Below, piece after piece: positions 27,581-36,902 of a stretch of 64,000 bases of DNA. The stretch's first letter is position 1. Each line of letters begins with the position of its first letter. A program made the position numbers and the translations under genes. The DNA comes from Aestuariivivens sediminicola (lineage in GTDB: Bacteria > Bacteroidota > Bacteroidia > Flavobacteriales > Flavobacteriaceae). The notes beneath the pieces were generated by a model that had not been told where the DNA came from, did not search any database, and saw only the letters and a list, made by a program, of their open reading frames with translations. The stretch covers positions 62,001-126,000 of the forward strand of contig NZ_JAKMCM010000005.1 in the NCBI RefSeq assembly GCF_022662015.1, written 5' to 3'.

Positions 27581-28630
27581 TTATTTAAAGGCCCCGGAGT
27601 TTACATCCTTAATAAATGTAATCACCGCGTCGAAATAGGTGTCAGGGTCATCAAACTGTGATAAGTGACTGCCATTGGTTGTAACACTACGGCCGTTTTG
27701 CACCTCCGTTGCCATCCATTCCATGTATTTCGGATCCATGGTATCGTACTTTGCTCCAAGCATTAATGTCGGCACCGTAATCTCTTTGAGTCTATCGGAA
27801 ATATCCCAATCACTTAGCGTAGCCTCATCTGTAATACCAAATTCGCTTGGCCCCTGCATATAGACATAAATATCAGGGTTTAAATGCTCAAACAGGAGAA
27901 ATACCGATTTAGGCCATTCTTCTAGGGGCTTACGCATGATATGTTCTGTGTAAAAATGCTCCATCAATAGTTCTTCGTATCTCGGATTGGCATAATCCTT
28001 ATTCGCTTCCATCTCTTTAACTTCTCTCAAAACGTCTTCCGGTAATTGCGGACCTAAAACATTCTGAGCGTATTTATTGTATTCCGGAACGCTTGCTACC
28101 ATATTGGACACGATCAGACCTTTTAAATGGTCCTGATATTTAAGGGCGTATTCCATAGCCAGAATGCCTCCCCAGGATTGACCAAGAAGGTAAAAATTAT
28201 CCGGGTTAAGGTTAAGTGCTTTTCGTACTTGTTCTACTTCTTCAACAAAATGTGCAGTAGTCCAGAGGGTCGTATCGTTGGGTTTGTCACTGTAATAGGA
28301 ATCCAGTTGGTCGTAATAAATGTATTCTATTTCTTCGTTTGGAAGATAGCCTTCGAAATTCCCAAATTCTTCGTGCGTACCGCCCGGACCACCATGTAAC
28401 AGCAAGACCCGCATTTTAGGATTGTTACCCATGCGTTTGGTATAAACCTTAAAGGTGCCTTTTTCAGTTTCAATTGGAACCATCTTTATCCCTCCTGTAG
28501 CCTGATCATCACTGGTCGAATAATCCCAATAACTGCTCTTCTCAGCATTGTGATCATGCTTATTCTGATGATTCATACAACTCATGGCGATGCACAGTAT
28601 AATCATTGAAAGGGCCGATAAATTTTTCAT
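27581..28630 (-). CDS. proline iminopeptidase-like S33 hydrolase, lipoprotein
   Basis: An alpha/beta hydrolase of 349 residues in the proline iminopeptidase (S33) group, releasing N-terminal proline. The lipobox AMSC (Cys18) predicts a membrane-anchored, exported enzyme. VLLLHGGPGGTHEEF is the oxyanion HGGPG motif, LLGQSWGGILAMEYAL the nucleophile Ser, LMLGAKYDTMDP the Asp and TNGSHLSQFDDPD the His. With the prolyl oligopeptidase at 203-2359 it gives this stretch a second proline-specific envelope peptidase. Confidence 0.9.
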   Translation of the reverse strand: MKNLSALSMIILCIAMSCMNHQNKHDHNAEKSSYWDYSTSDDQATGGIKMVPIETEKGTFKVYTKRMGNNPKMRVLLLHGGPGGTHEEFGNFEGYLPNEEIEYIYYDQLDSYYSDKPNDTTLWTTAHFVEEVEQVRKALNLNPDNFYLLGQSWGGILAMEYALKYQDHLKGLIVSNMVASVPEYNKYAQNVLGPQLPEDVLREVKEMEANKDYANPRYEELLMEHFYTEHIMRKPLEEWPKSVFLLFEHLNPDIYVYMQGPSEFGITDEATLSDWDISDRLKEITVPTLMLGAKYDTMDPKYMEWMATEVQNGRSVTTNGSHLSQFDDPDTYFDAVITFIKDVNSGAFK

Positions 28631-28788
28631 GTCTTCCTATTTTTGAAGTTAGTCTTTAAACGAACCATAACGAGGGCGTTCAGGCTTGACGGGGGAGTTA
28701 CTAAAATAGTGAATTTTTAACTTAAATGTATCACTCAGGAGGCATCATGGCTTCCCTGGGTGCAGTGTTCTCATATTTAACACTGTCA

Positions 28789-30189
28789 TTATGGATTACT
28801 TGTTCGCTGCGCAGTGCTAATGTGATGGCCAATGAAACTGCCAATAACCATACTCAGGCAACTTGCTATGGTTCCATAAATGGTAGGGTCAATTCGCGTA
28901 TTAAAAATAAAGCACAACAACCACGTTAAACCCCCGATACCAATTGACAACCAAGCACCGGTCACATTGGCCTTTTTCCAAAACAGACCGAAGGTAAAAG
29001 GTGCGAATAAGCAAACTAGGATTAAACTGAGAGAGGCTTCGACCAAACCAACAATATCGGTATCATCGAACGCGAAATAACAGGAGCTTAAAGCCACCAG
29101 AATAACACTTAACCTTGTGTAAAGCAGCAATTGTTTATCGGTAAGTTTGTGTGCATAGGGTTTTATCAGATTCTCACCAATCACTGTTGCAGGGGCAAGC
29201 ATGGCGCCACTGGAAGTACTCAGAATGGCAGAGATGAGGGCCCCATAAAAAAGGATTTGCACAGGGACACTCGTCATGGTATTGACCAATGTCGGTATGA
29301 TGTCCTGGTTATCGCGATTACCCAATAATTCAGGATACAGATAAACCCCACCCAAACCAATGATCATAGGAATACTGGTAATGACAATTAAGAGCAGGGC
29401 TCCGAAGAAAAGACCGTTTCGAGCGGCACGCTCATTTTTGGCAGAAAACACACGCTGATAAATTTCCTGAACCGGAATGGCTCCAACTACAAAAGCCAGC
29501 AATAGGGCAATATAGTCCGACCAGGCCTCAACCCCTCCTGTTGGAATAAGACTAAAGAAAGGTTCAGGTTGATTTTCAAAAATTGGCATCAGTCCATCGG
29601 TTCGATTCAAGAGTTCCACGAGGAGAATAATCAAGCCCAACAGGATCATGATACTCTGAATCATATCGGTGTAAGCCACGGCCCACATACCACCGATATA
29701 CGTGTAAATCACAACGATTAAAGCTCCGATAAAAATGCCGTATTCAATTGGAATACCGATAACCGCGTTAAACAGATAAGCCAGTGCTACGAATTGCGCA
29801 GCGATCCAATGTGGGTAGGCCAATATCATTAAAATCGAGGAGGTGATCTCGATGGGTTTGTTATAGCGTATTCTAAAAAAGTCATTGACGGTCACCAAAT
29901 TCATTCGATATAATTTACGCGCATAGAACTGACCGACAATAATCAGGCAAATGCCCCCTGATAATATGAGTGTGACGTAGGATGAAAATCCGTCCCGGAT
30001 AAAGTAACTCGGGTTACCCATAATCTGACTGCTCCCAAACCAGGTGGCGAATAGTGTAATGGCGACAAACGAAGTGGATAAATTCTTTCCGGCAAGGGTA
30101 AAATCATCCGATGTTTTAATTTTTTTCGAAGCCCAAAATCCAATACCCAGTGTTAGCAGCAGGTAAATTATAATGAAGAAGCTAATCAT
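28789..30189 (-). CDS. sodium:solute symporter (SSS family)
   Basis: A 466-residue Na+-coupled carrier with about 13 membrane helices. The start MISFFIIIYLLLTLGIGFWASKK and the DDFTLAGKNLSTSF segment are typical of SSS proteins such as PutP and PanF. YTYIGGMWAVAYTDMIQSIMIL is the TM5-6 region and ISAILSTSSGAMLAPATVIGENL the TM8 Na+ site. The substrate is unknown; proline uptake is tempting beside a proline peptidase but is only inference. Stop is 158 bases from that peptidase's start. Confidence 0.92.
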   Translation of the reverse strand: MISFFIIIYLLLTLGIGFWASKKIKTSDDFTLAGKNLSTSFVAITLFATWFGSSQIMGNPSYFIRDGFSSYVTLILSGGICLIIVGQFYARKLYRMNLVTVNDFFRIRYNKPIEITSSILMILAYPHWIAAQFVALAYLFNAVIGIPIEYGIFIGALIVVIYTYIGGMWAVAYTDMIQSIMILLGLIILLVELLNRTDGLMPIFENQPEPFFSLIPTGGVEAWSDYIALLLAFVVGAIPVQEIYQRVFSAKNERAARNGLFFGALLLIVITSIPMIIGLGGVYLYPELLGNRDNQDIIPTLVNTMTSVPVQILFYGALISAILSTSSGAMLAPATVIGENLIKPYAHKLTDKQLLLYTRLSVILVALSSCYFAFDDTDIVGLVEASLSLILVCLFAPFTFGLFWKKANVTGAWLSIGIGGLTWLLCFIFNTRIDPTIYGTIASCLSMVIGSFIGHHISTAQRTSNP

Positions 30190-30410
30190 AGGGAAAGCAC
30201 AGAGCAGGTCATGCTAACACAGATAAATTTTGAGGAAATCCCTTCATCTTGCTGAACATTTTTTTCGATAATTTCAACTATAAACATAACCTGAAGTTTA
30301 TTTTAAACTAAGCTAATATACTCTTTTTTAATTGGGGTATAAGCTATCATCCAGTTTCAGTCCGCTTCTCAGGGAACCTTAAAACAATCATTGTCCTGAG
30401 TTGGTTAGAA

Positions 30411-30821
30411 TTATTTTTTAAATACATTTTCAACTTTCCAGAATGATACATCCGGTGGTCCGGTCAAGAAGTTTTTAGAATCTTCCATAAAGGCCTGCAA
30501 ATGTCTTGTATTCATGTGCTCGGTAGTGTAATAAGCCTGGTCTTCCCAGGTTTCATACAATAAGATGTTTGTATTGTCCTCTGGATCGACATGTAACTTA
30601 ATGGCTACAAAATGAGGCTCTTTTTTCACTTTATCGAGAAGCTTCACAAACTCTGAAACAGCGTGCTCCCCTTTTTCAGGTTGGGCCTTAAATTTCAATA
30701 AAACGGTTATATTTTTTTCCGAACGCCTATTGGAGGTGTTATCTGAAGACACCCATCCGATGAGAACCAACGCAAGTACTATTAGAATGAAGAATGAGGC
30801 CAAACGACTATTTGCTTTCAT
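30411..30821 (-). CDS. ABM-domain (putative quinol) monooxygenase, membrane-anchored
   Basis: A 136-residue protein with an N-terminal hydrophobic segment (SRLASFFILIVLALVLIGWV, 5-24) followed by an antibiotic-biosynthesis-monooxygenase (ABM) ferredoxin-like domain. The domain begins NITVLLKFKAQPEKGEHAVSEF and continues LLYETWEDQAYYTTEHMNTRHLQAFM. Relatives such as YgiN act on quinols or are signal-responsive stress proteins. The export anchor is unusual for the family. It stands alone. Confidence 0.82.
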   Translation of the reverse strand: MKANSRLASFFILIVLALVLIGWVSSDNTSNRRSEKNITVLLKFKAQPEKGEHAVSEFVKLLDKVKKEPHFVAIKLHVDPEDNTNILLYETWEDQAYYTTEHMNTRHLQAFMEDSKNFLTGPPDVSFWKVENVFKK

Positions 30822-31001
30822 AAGGATAAAGTTGTTAATGGTTCGTGTTTACAATATGTACTAAGATACTAAAATTAAGAAGGGGTTTAGGAAAATGAAT
30901 AAGTATCGTTATTATGAACATATCTTTTTATTACTAATCCGAACTACTAATGCGCAATTGGAGTGGGCCAAATGATCCATTTTAAATTTCCCGTACACCA
31001 A

Positions 31002-32000
31002 TTATTTTTTGTTATGCATGGTTATCCATTCCGTTGCGTCATTGATATAGTCTGCGGGAAGGGCGTGGCCCGCTTCATAAAATTTCAGGTTCTTATCTTT
31101 TAAGGGAATATTATCATAGAATTCTGTTGCCGCTTGCTCGGAGGTGATCGGATCGGTTCTTCCCATGAGCAAAGAAGTTGGAGCATGTATAAATCGACTG
31201 TAAAATTTAGGTGTTACATCCTTTAATCTATTCATTATGTCACCCGGCCAAATATAGTTTTTTGCCTCAAGTGCCGAACCAAGGGGTGCATTGACTGGTG
31301 CGGCAAAGGCTACGACACTATTAACGCGTTTATCTATGGCATTTAGGATTAATGATATGGCACCGCCCATACTATATCCTATGAAATCAAATTGCAGATC
31401 AGTGCTGGTATATTTCATTTCAAGAAAGTCCATAATAATTCGCAAATCTTTAATCGTACTATTGTACACCTGATAAAGACCATTGGCGTCTTCATGCCGT
31501 TTACCATGACTTATTCCTCGTGGAAGTACATCTGCCGGGCGAAAGTTGTACTCATAACTGCGTTCTCCATGGTACCTGGCATCGGGTATAATCACATCAT
31601 AACCAAGATTGACCAGGGAATCCACCAGATTCCCATCAGCATTTGGTGTCCGCCAGTCATCTTTTGAAGAGCCGATACCGTTTAAAACAAAAACAAACCT
31701 GTTTTTGTTGTCTTTATTGATATAGTGAAAAAACGGCACTTTTGAATCAGAACCATTAATCACAATCTTTTCAAATCGATTTCTAGTCGTATCCATTGTG
31801 GTTCGAAATACAACTTCATCGGCATAATCTATCTTTTTAGGGTAATTGAAGGGGTTTCTCAGGGTTTGGGCATGACATAAGATGACACTTCCGCAAAACA
31901 GAATAACAGCACTTTTGAATTTCAATTTAAAGTTTGGTGTCACAGGGAAGTCAAAAATTATATAAAACAGGTGCTTTGCAAACAATTTTTCCTTTAACAA
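31002..32000 (-). CDS. alpha/beta hydrolase, exported
   Basis: A hydrolase with nucleophile motif FIGYSMGGAISLIL (Ser in GYSMGG), Asp in MGRTDPITSEQ and His in YEAGHALPADYI. Such proteins include esterases and dienelactone-type hydrolases; the substrate is unknown. The start is doubtful. The only ATG is at 32000, but the signal peptide (KFKSAVILFCGSVILCHAQ) begins about residue 27, so a GTG at 31943 (VTPNFKL) is a good alternative and would give a standard exported protein. No neighbour is close enough to suggest an operon. Confidence 0.82.
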   Translation of the reverse strand: MLKEKLFAKHLFYIIFDFPVTPNFKLKFKSAVILFCGSVILCHAQTLRNPFNYPKKIDYADEVVFRTTMDTTRNRFEKIVINGSDSKVPFFHYINKDNKNRFVFVLNGIGSSKDDWRTPNADGNLVDSLVNLGYDVIIPDARYHGERSYEYNFRPADVLPRGISHGKRHEDANGLYQVYNSTIKDLRIIMDFLEMKYTSTDLQFDFIGYSMGGAISLILNAIDKRVNSVVAFAAPVNAPLGSALEAKNYIWPGDIMNRLKDVTPKFYSRFIHAPTSLLMGRTDPITSEQAATEFYDNIPLKDKNLKFYEAGHALPADYINDATEWITMHNKK

Positions 32001-32172
32001 ACGGAGTCTTATTTACACTTTTAAAATTAATCAATATTCTTGAGCTAAAATTTATTTTTCAGAATTTAATCCATTCAACTCCCGGTAGAATAAGGGCTGT
32101 TATCAGTAATCAATATTTCTTTCGATTGTTTTAAAAAAGAACTATCTTTAATTCAGCTAATTAATCAATTTA

Positions 32173-35100
32173 TTGGATTTTAAGTTAACTCATATTATAC
32201 GATCTCGATCTTGGGGATTGAAATTCTTTACACCCGTAATATTTCTATGGTTGAATTTTGGATGCTCCAGATCTTTACCTAAAGAAGTTGTTCAGGCTTA
32301 TGAGTCCCTTCCCGATGTTGTTGATTATAATTTCCATATTAAACCCATACTATCAGACCGCTGTTATACATGTCATGGACCAGATAATAATACAAGAAAG
32401 GCCGGGCTCAGATTAGATATTGAAGAAGAAGCCTTTAAAAGACTGGAATCCGGTAATCACGCATTTGTAAAAGGAAGTTTACGCCGAAGTGAAGCGATTC
32501 ATAGGGTAATGAGCGATGATCCGAATATCATAATGCCACCGCCTGATTCTGAGCTAACCATGTCCGCACGTGAGATTGCCATGATTGCAAAATGGGTTGA
32601 GCAGGGATCTCAATGGAAGGAGCATTGGTCGTTTCTCGCTTTAAAAAGACCTGCAGTTCCAAAGTTAACAAACGATTGGCCGCGACATAATGAAATCGAC
32701 TATTTTATTCAAAGTAATTTGGAGCAGCTTGATCTTCAGCCATCACCGGAAGTTGATAAGGAACATTTAATCAGACGAGTTACCATGGACCTTACAGGCT
32801 TACCTCCATCAGAAAAGGAAATCGATGCCTTTTTGAATGATGCTTCAGAGGATGCTTTTGAAAAGATTGTAGATCGGTTGTTATTGACTGATGCTTTTGC
32901 TGAAAGAATGACTCAAGAATGGATGGATGTATCCCGCTATTCAGATTCCCATGGCATGTCATTTGATGGTTATAGAACTTCATGGCCATTTCGTGACTGG
33001 GTTATAAACGCCTTTCAGAACAATATGCCATATGATACCTTTATCACCCACCAACTCGCCGGTGATCTTATTCCGGATGCGGATGAACAATCGCGAATAG
33101 CAACAGCTTTTGTAAGAATGAACCCGTTGGAGGGTTCTGGAGGCTCAATTGATGAAGAATTCCGAATTGAATATGTTAATGAAAGGACAGGAGTTTTGGG
33201 AACTTCACTTCTCGGACTTACCCTTGAATGTGCAAAGTGCCATGACCATAAATTTGATCCTATTACACAAAAGGAATTCTATGGGATGTCTGCCTTTTTT
33301 AACAATACTATGGAATTCGGTCTCGCGCCTGCAGATTCCGATAGGGCGCCAACACTTCTTCTTTTTAATGACGAGGAGAAATCCAAAATCAATGCCTACA
33401 TGGCTTCTCTCAAGGAAGAAGAAAAGGCACTTCAAAGAAGAAAATCTGAAGCTCACGACTATAATGAACCCCTTCCAAAAGCAATGGTTTCAGAACCTGT
33501 TGGGTACTATGCATTTAATAGTGTAAAACCTTATAAAAAGGAGATCAAGGAAAAGAAAAAGGAAGACGATAAGAAGGATAAGGACAAAAAGAAGAAAAAA
33601 AAGAAAGAGTTTAAGGAACTACAGATGCTTGATGGTAACAAGGAAGCAGAGGCCAATTTAAAAATTACACTTGCCGAGGGGAAATATGGTAAGGCAGCTT
33701 ACTTTAATGAAGAATATGATGAGATATCGCTTCGAAATATGGGTGAGTTCGAACATTATGACCCTTTTAGTGTCAGTGCCTGGATTTCAACTGAAAAAGA
33801 TTCCATAGGATCATCTCAAACCATTATCGGTAATTCAGGTACGGTATTTCAATTTCATCGTGGTTGGGAACTGGCATTAGACTCTACTAATCATGTTCGG
33901 GTAAGACTTATTAATCGTTTGCCCGATGAGGTTTGTTCAGTGAGTTCTTTAATTACGATTCCAGCTAATGTATGGCAACACGTCGGATTAACCTATGATG
34001 GCAGCAAATCTTCAAAAGGCATTTCTGTTTTTATAAATGGTAAAAAAGTTAAAACGCAAACTAATTTTGATCAATTAAAAAGATCGATTATTCCTGTAAG
34101 CTTTAAAATGAAACCGGATTCAATTCCATTGAGAGTTGGAAGAAGCTATCGATTATGGACTGAAGATCTCGGATTATTTAGAGGCGCCATTGATGACGTT
34201 CGAATTTATGATCGTCAGTTATCACAATGGGAAATGGCTATACTTGGAGAGGCTAAAATTGACCCGAATTCTGAAGAGATAAAAGAGGAATATTGGTTTT
34301 TGAAGGATAAAAATCTCGCTGCAAAAAGAAAGGAAATCCGCAAAACAAGGATTGAGATGAGTAAAGTCCTGGACAGCGCGACCGAGTTGATGGTCATGGA
34401 GGAAATGAAGATACCACGTAAGACCTATATTTTAGAGAAAGGAATTTACAACCAGCATGGGGAGGTGGTTGCGCCTGGTGGAATCGATAGAGTGCTTCCA
34501 TACCGTGATGATTTACCGAAGAACAGACTCGGGCTTGCCATTTGGCTCTTTGATGACAGTAATCCCATTGTTGCTCGTGTAGCAGTCAATCGTTACTGGC
34601 AGATGATTTTTGGCAGAGGATTAGTCAGAACCGCCGAGGATTTCGGAAGCCAGGGAGAACGACCGAGCCACCCTGAGCTGTTAGATTGGCTTGCCGTAGA
34701 TTTCAAGGATCACAGTTGGGATATAAAGCATATTATAAAGCAAATGGTCATGTCGCATACTTACAGGCAAACCTCCTTCTGTCCTGAAAGCTTGCGGGAA
34801 TCAGATCCGGCAAATATATATCTCGCCAGAAGTCCATCTTATCGTTGGTCGGCAGAAATGATTCGCGACAATGCTTTGAAGGCAGGCGGATTATTGGTTG
34901 AAGAAATAGGAGGCCCAAGTGTGAAACCGTATCAGCCCGAAGGGCTTTGGAAAGAAGTTGGGATGGCCTCTGAAAAATTGAAGACCTATGTGCCAGATAA
35001 GGGACGTAATTTATATAGACGCAGTCTTTATACCTTTTCAAGGCGATTTGCACCGCATCCAACCATGATTAATTTTGATGCCACGTCAAAGGAGATATGT

Positions 35101-35472
35101 ACAGTAAGACGCAATACCACCAGCACTCCACTCCAGGCACTAACTCTTTTGAATGACCCACAGTTTGTAGAGGCATCAAGAGTGCTTTCAGAACATCTGC
35201 AAAAGGAATTTCCAGATAATGTAACCCGCCAGATCACATCGGCCTTCAGACGGTCTACCGGTCTTAAACCGAATAAGGAGCAGTTGAACGTGTTAAAAGA
35301 TCAATATGAACAATCCTTAAAGCAATTTAAGAATGAACCCGTCCTTACGGATTCAATTTTATCCGTTGGAGAGAGACCGTTTGACGATAATTTATCGAAA
35401 GAAAAGACGGCAGCTATGGCTCTAGTAGTAAGCACCATATTCAATTTTGACGAATCTTATATGAAACGATAA
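32173..35472 (+). CDS. PSCyt1/DUF1549/LamG/DUF1553 lipoprotein
   Basis: A 1,099-residue exported lipoprotein (lipobox NFGC, Cys31) starting TTG. Domains in order: planctomycete-type cytochrome c PSCyt1 with heme motif CYTCHGPDN (64-68), DUF1549/PSCyt2 (about 160-370), a lysine/aspartate-rich linker (456-482, mostly K, D and E), a LamG/concanavalin-like jelly roll (about 500-690, YFNEEYDEISL… and IDDVRIYDRQLS), and DUF1553/PSD1 (about 790-1090, FGRGLVRTAEDFGSQGERPSHPELLDWLA). The protein should bind one c-type heme. Its role is unknown; family context suggests electron transfer tied to glycan or sugar use. First of a three-gene operon, with a TATCTTTA near-match -7 box at 32148. Confidence 0.9.
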   Translation: MDFKLTHIIRSRSWGLKFFTPVIFLWLNFGCSRSLPKEVVQAYESLPDVVDYNFHIKPILSDRCYTCHGPDNNTRKAGLRLDIEEEAFKRLESGNHAFVKGSLRRSEAIHRVMSDDPNIIMPPPDSELTMSAREIAMIAKWVEQGSQWKEHWSFLALKRPAVPKLTNDWPRHNEIDYFIQSNLEQLDLQPSPEVDKEHLIRRVTMDLTGLPPSEKEIDAFLNDASEDAFEKIVDRLLLTDAFAERMTQEWMDVSRYSDSHGMSFDGYRTSWPFRDWVINAFQNNMPYDTFITHQLAGDLIPDADEQSRIATAFVRMNPLEGSGGSIDEEFRIEYVNERTGVLGTSLLGLTLECAKCHDHKFDPITQKEFYGMSAFFNNTMEFGLAPADSDRAPTLLLFNDEEKSKINAYMASLKEEEKALQRRKSEAHDYNEPLPKAMVSEPVGYYAFNSVKPYKKEIKEKKKEDDKKDKDKKKKKKKEFKELQMLDGNKEAEANLKITLAEGKYGKAAYFNEEYDEISLRNMGEFEHYDPFSVSAWISTEKDSIGSSQTIIGNSGTVFQFHRGWELALDSTNHVRVRLINRLPDEVCSVSSLITIPANVWQHVGLTYDGSKSSKGISVFINGKKVKTQTNFDQLKRSIIPVSFKMKPDSIPLRVGRSYRLWTEDLGLFRGAIDDVRIYDRQLSQWEMAILGEAKIDPNSEEIKEEYWFLKDKNLAAKRKEIRKTRIEMSKVLDSATELMVMEEMKIPRKTYILEKGIYNQHGEVVAPGGIDRVLPYRDDLPKNRLGLAIWLFDDSNPIVARVAVNRYWQMIFGRGLVRTAEDFGSQGERPSHPELLDWLAVDFKDHSWDIKHIIKQMVMSHTYRQTSFCPESLRESDPANIYLARSPSYRWSAEMIRDNALKAGGLLVEEIGGPSVKPYQPEGLWKEVGMASEKLKTYVPDKGRNLYRRSLYTFSRRFAPHPTMINFDATSKEICTVRRNTTSTPLQALTLLNDPQFVEASRVLSEHLQKEFPDNVTRQITSAFRRSTGLKPNKEQLNVLKDQYEQSLKQFKNEPVLTDSILSVGERPFDDNLSKEKTAAMALVVSTIFNFDESYMKR

Positions 35473-35477
35473 ATGAT

Positions 35478-36902
35478 ATGAATGATCACCACCATCATCA
35501 TCCAATAAGCCGTAAGGAGTTTCTGTGTAAGTCCACTTTAGGTCTTGGCGCCATATCTTTGGCGTCACTAATCCATCCATTAAGTGCATTTGGAGGAACC
35601 TTAAACTCAAAAGTTGGACCTCATTTTGCACCGAAGGCAAAGCGCATTATTTTTTTAAATATGATCGGTGCACCCTCACAATTGGATCTATTCGATTATA
35701 AACCTATTTTGACAAAAATGCATGGTGTTGAATTGCCTGAAAGCGTCATGGGAGAACGGGTAACGGCAACGGCGGCAGCACAAGCCACAAAGCCAATTGT
35801 TCGGCCGCTTTATGAGTTCAAACAGCGTGGACAGAGCGGCATGTGGATGAGCGACCTTTTGCCATACATGGCACAAATTACTGATGAACTCTGTATGATC
35901 AACTCCGTGTTTACAGAATCTGTTCAGCATGAACCGGCCCAAATGTTTACGCACACCGGTTCAGAAATCCCTGGAAGACCAACCATGGGTGCCTGGATAA
36001 GTTATGGACTTGGTTCAGAAAATGAAAATCTCCCTAATTATATTGCCTTAATGACCAAGGGAAATGAAGGAGGTTCTTCAAGATTGCTTTCAAGTGGTTT
36101 TTTACCAGCCGAACATCAGGGCGTACAGCTCAGAAGTGGTAAAAATCCGGTATTGTTTTTAAATAATCCACCAGGAGTTACCGAAGCCATTCGAAGAGGG
36201 CAATTGGATCATCTTCAAAAGTTACAGAATCAGAACTATACCACTTGGGAAGATGAAAGTATAAAAGCAAAAATGGCTCAATATGAAATGGCCTTTCGCA
36301 TGCAGACATCTGTGCCGGAAGTAATGAATATTGAAGGAGAACCTGAGCATATTTATGAATTATATGGCGAAGACAGCAAAAAGCCCGGAACTTTTGCAAG
36401 TAACTGTTTGTTGGCAAGGCGGTTGATTGAGCGCGGTGTTCGATATGTTCAGTTATATCATGGCGGTTGGGATCATCACAGTGATTTGCCAAAACAGATC
36501 CCGAAAAACTGCAAAGATGTTGATCAAGGGTCTGCAGCTTTAATTATGGACCTTAAGCAACGAGGACTTTTGGAAGACACATTAGTTATCTGGGGAGGGG
36601 AGTTCGGAAGAACGAGCTTTTCACAAGGCCAGTTAACCAAGGATAATTTTGGGAGAGACCATCACCCGGATGCCTACACCATGTTAATGGCCGGAGCTGG
36701 AGTAAAAAAAGGACTTACCTTCGGTGCTACTGATGATTTTGGATATCATATCATTGAAAACAAGGTGCACGTTCATGATATAAATGCTACTATATTACAT
36801 CTTATGGGATTAGATCATGAAAAGCTAACTTATAAATATCAGGGGCGTAGATTTCGCTTAACGGATGTTCATGGGAAGCTTGTAAAAGGTATTTTGAGCT
36901 GA
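35478..36902 (+). CDS. DUF1501 family protein, possible Tat substrate
   Basis: A 474-residue alkaline-phosphatase-fold relative (DUF1501). It begins with five histidines (residues 4-8), then ISRKEFLCKSTLGLGAISLASLIHPLSAF. This is close to a twin-arginine leader but with RK in place of RR. The late motif ILHLMGLDHEKLTYKYQGRRFRLTDVHG is typical of DUF1501. Known relatives in Planctomycetes are always next to DUF1553 proteins, as here (5-base gap upstream, 1-base overlap downstream). The histidine run may bind metal. Exact activity is unknown. Confidence 0.9.
   Translation: MNDHHHHHPISRKEFLCKSTLGLGAISLASLIHPLSAFGGTLNSKVGPHFAPKAKRIIFLNMIGAPSQLDLFDYKPILTKMHGVELPESVMGERVTATAAAQATKPIVRPLYEFKQRGQSGMWMSDLLPYMAQITDELCMINSVFTESVQHEPAQMFTHTGSEIPGRPTMGAWISYGLGSENENLPNYIALMTKGNEGGSSRLLSSGFLPAEHQGVQLRSGKNPVLFLNNPPGVTEAIRRGQLDHLQKLQNQNYTTWEDESIKAKMAQYEMAFRMQTSVPEVMNIEGEPEHIYELYGEDSKKPGTFASNCLLARRLIERGVRYVQLYHGGWDHHSDLPKQIPKNCKDVDQGSAALIMDLKQRGLLEDTLVIWGGEFGRTSFSQGQLTKDNFGRDHHPDAYTMLMAGAGVKKGLTFGATDDFGYHIIENKVHVHDINATILHLMGLDHEKLTYKYQGRRFRLTDVHGKLVKGILS

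Noticed and set aside
33149-33526. 125-codon frame inside the 1,099-residue cytochrome lipoprotein
   Set aside because: Lies within a well-supported coding frame with domain matches; the alternative has no pattern.
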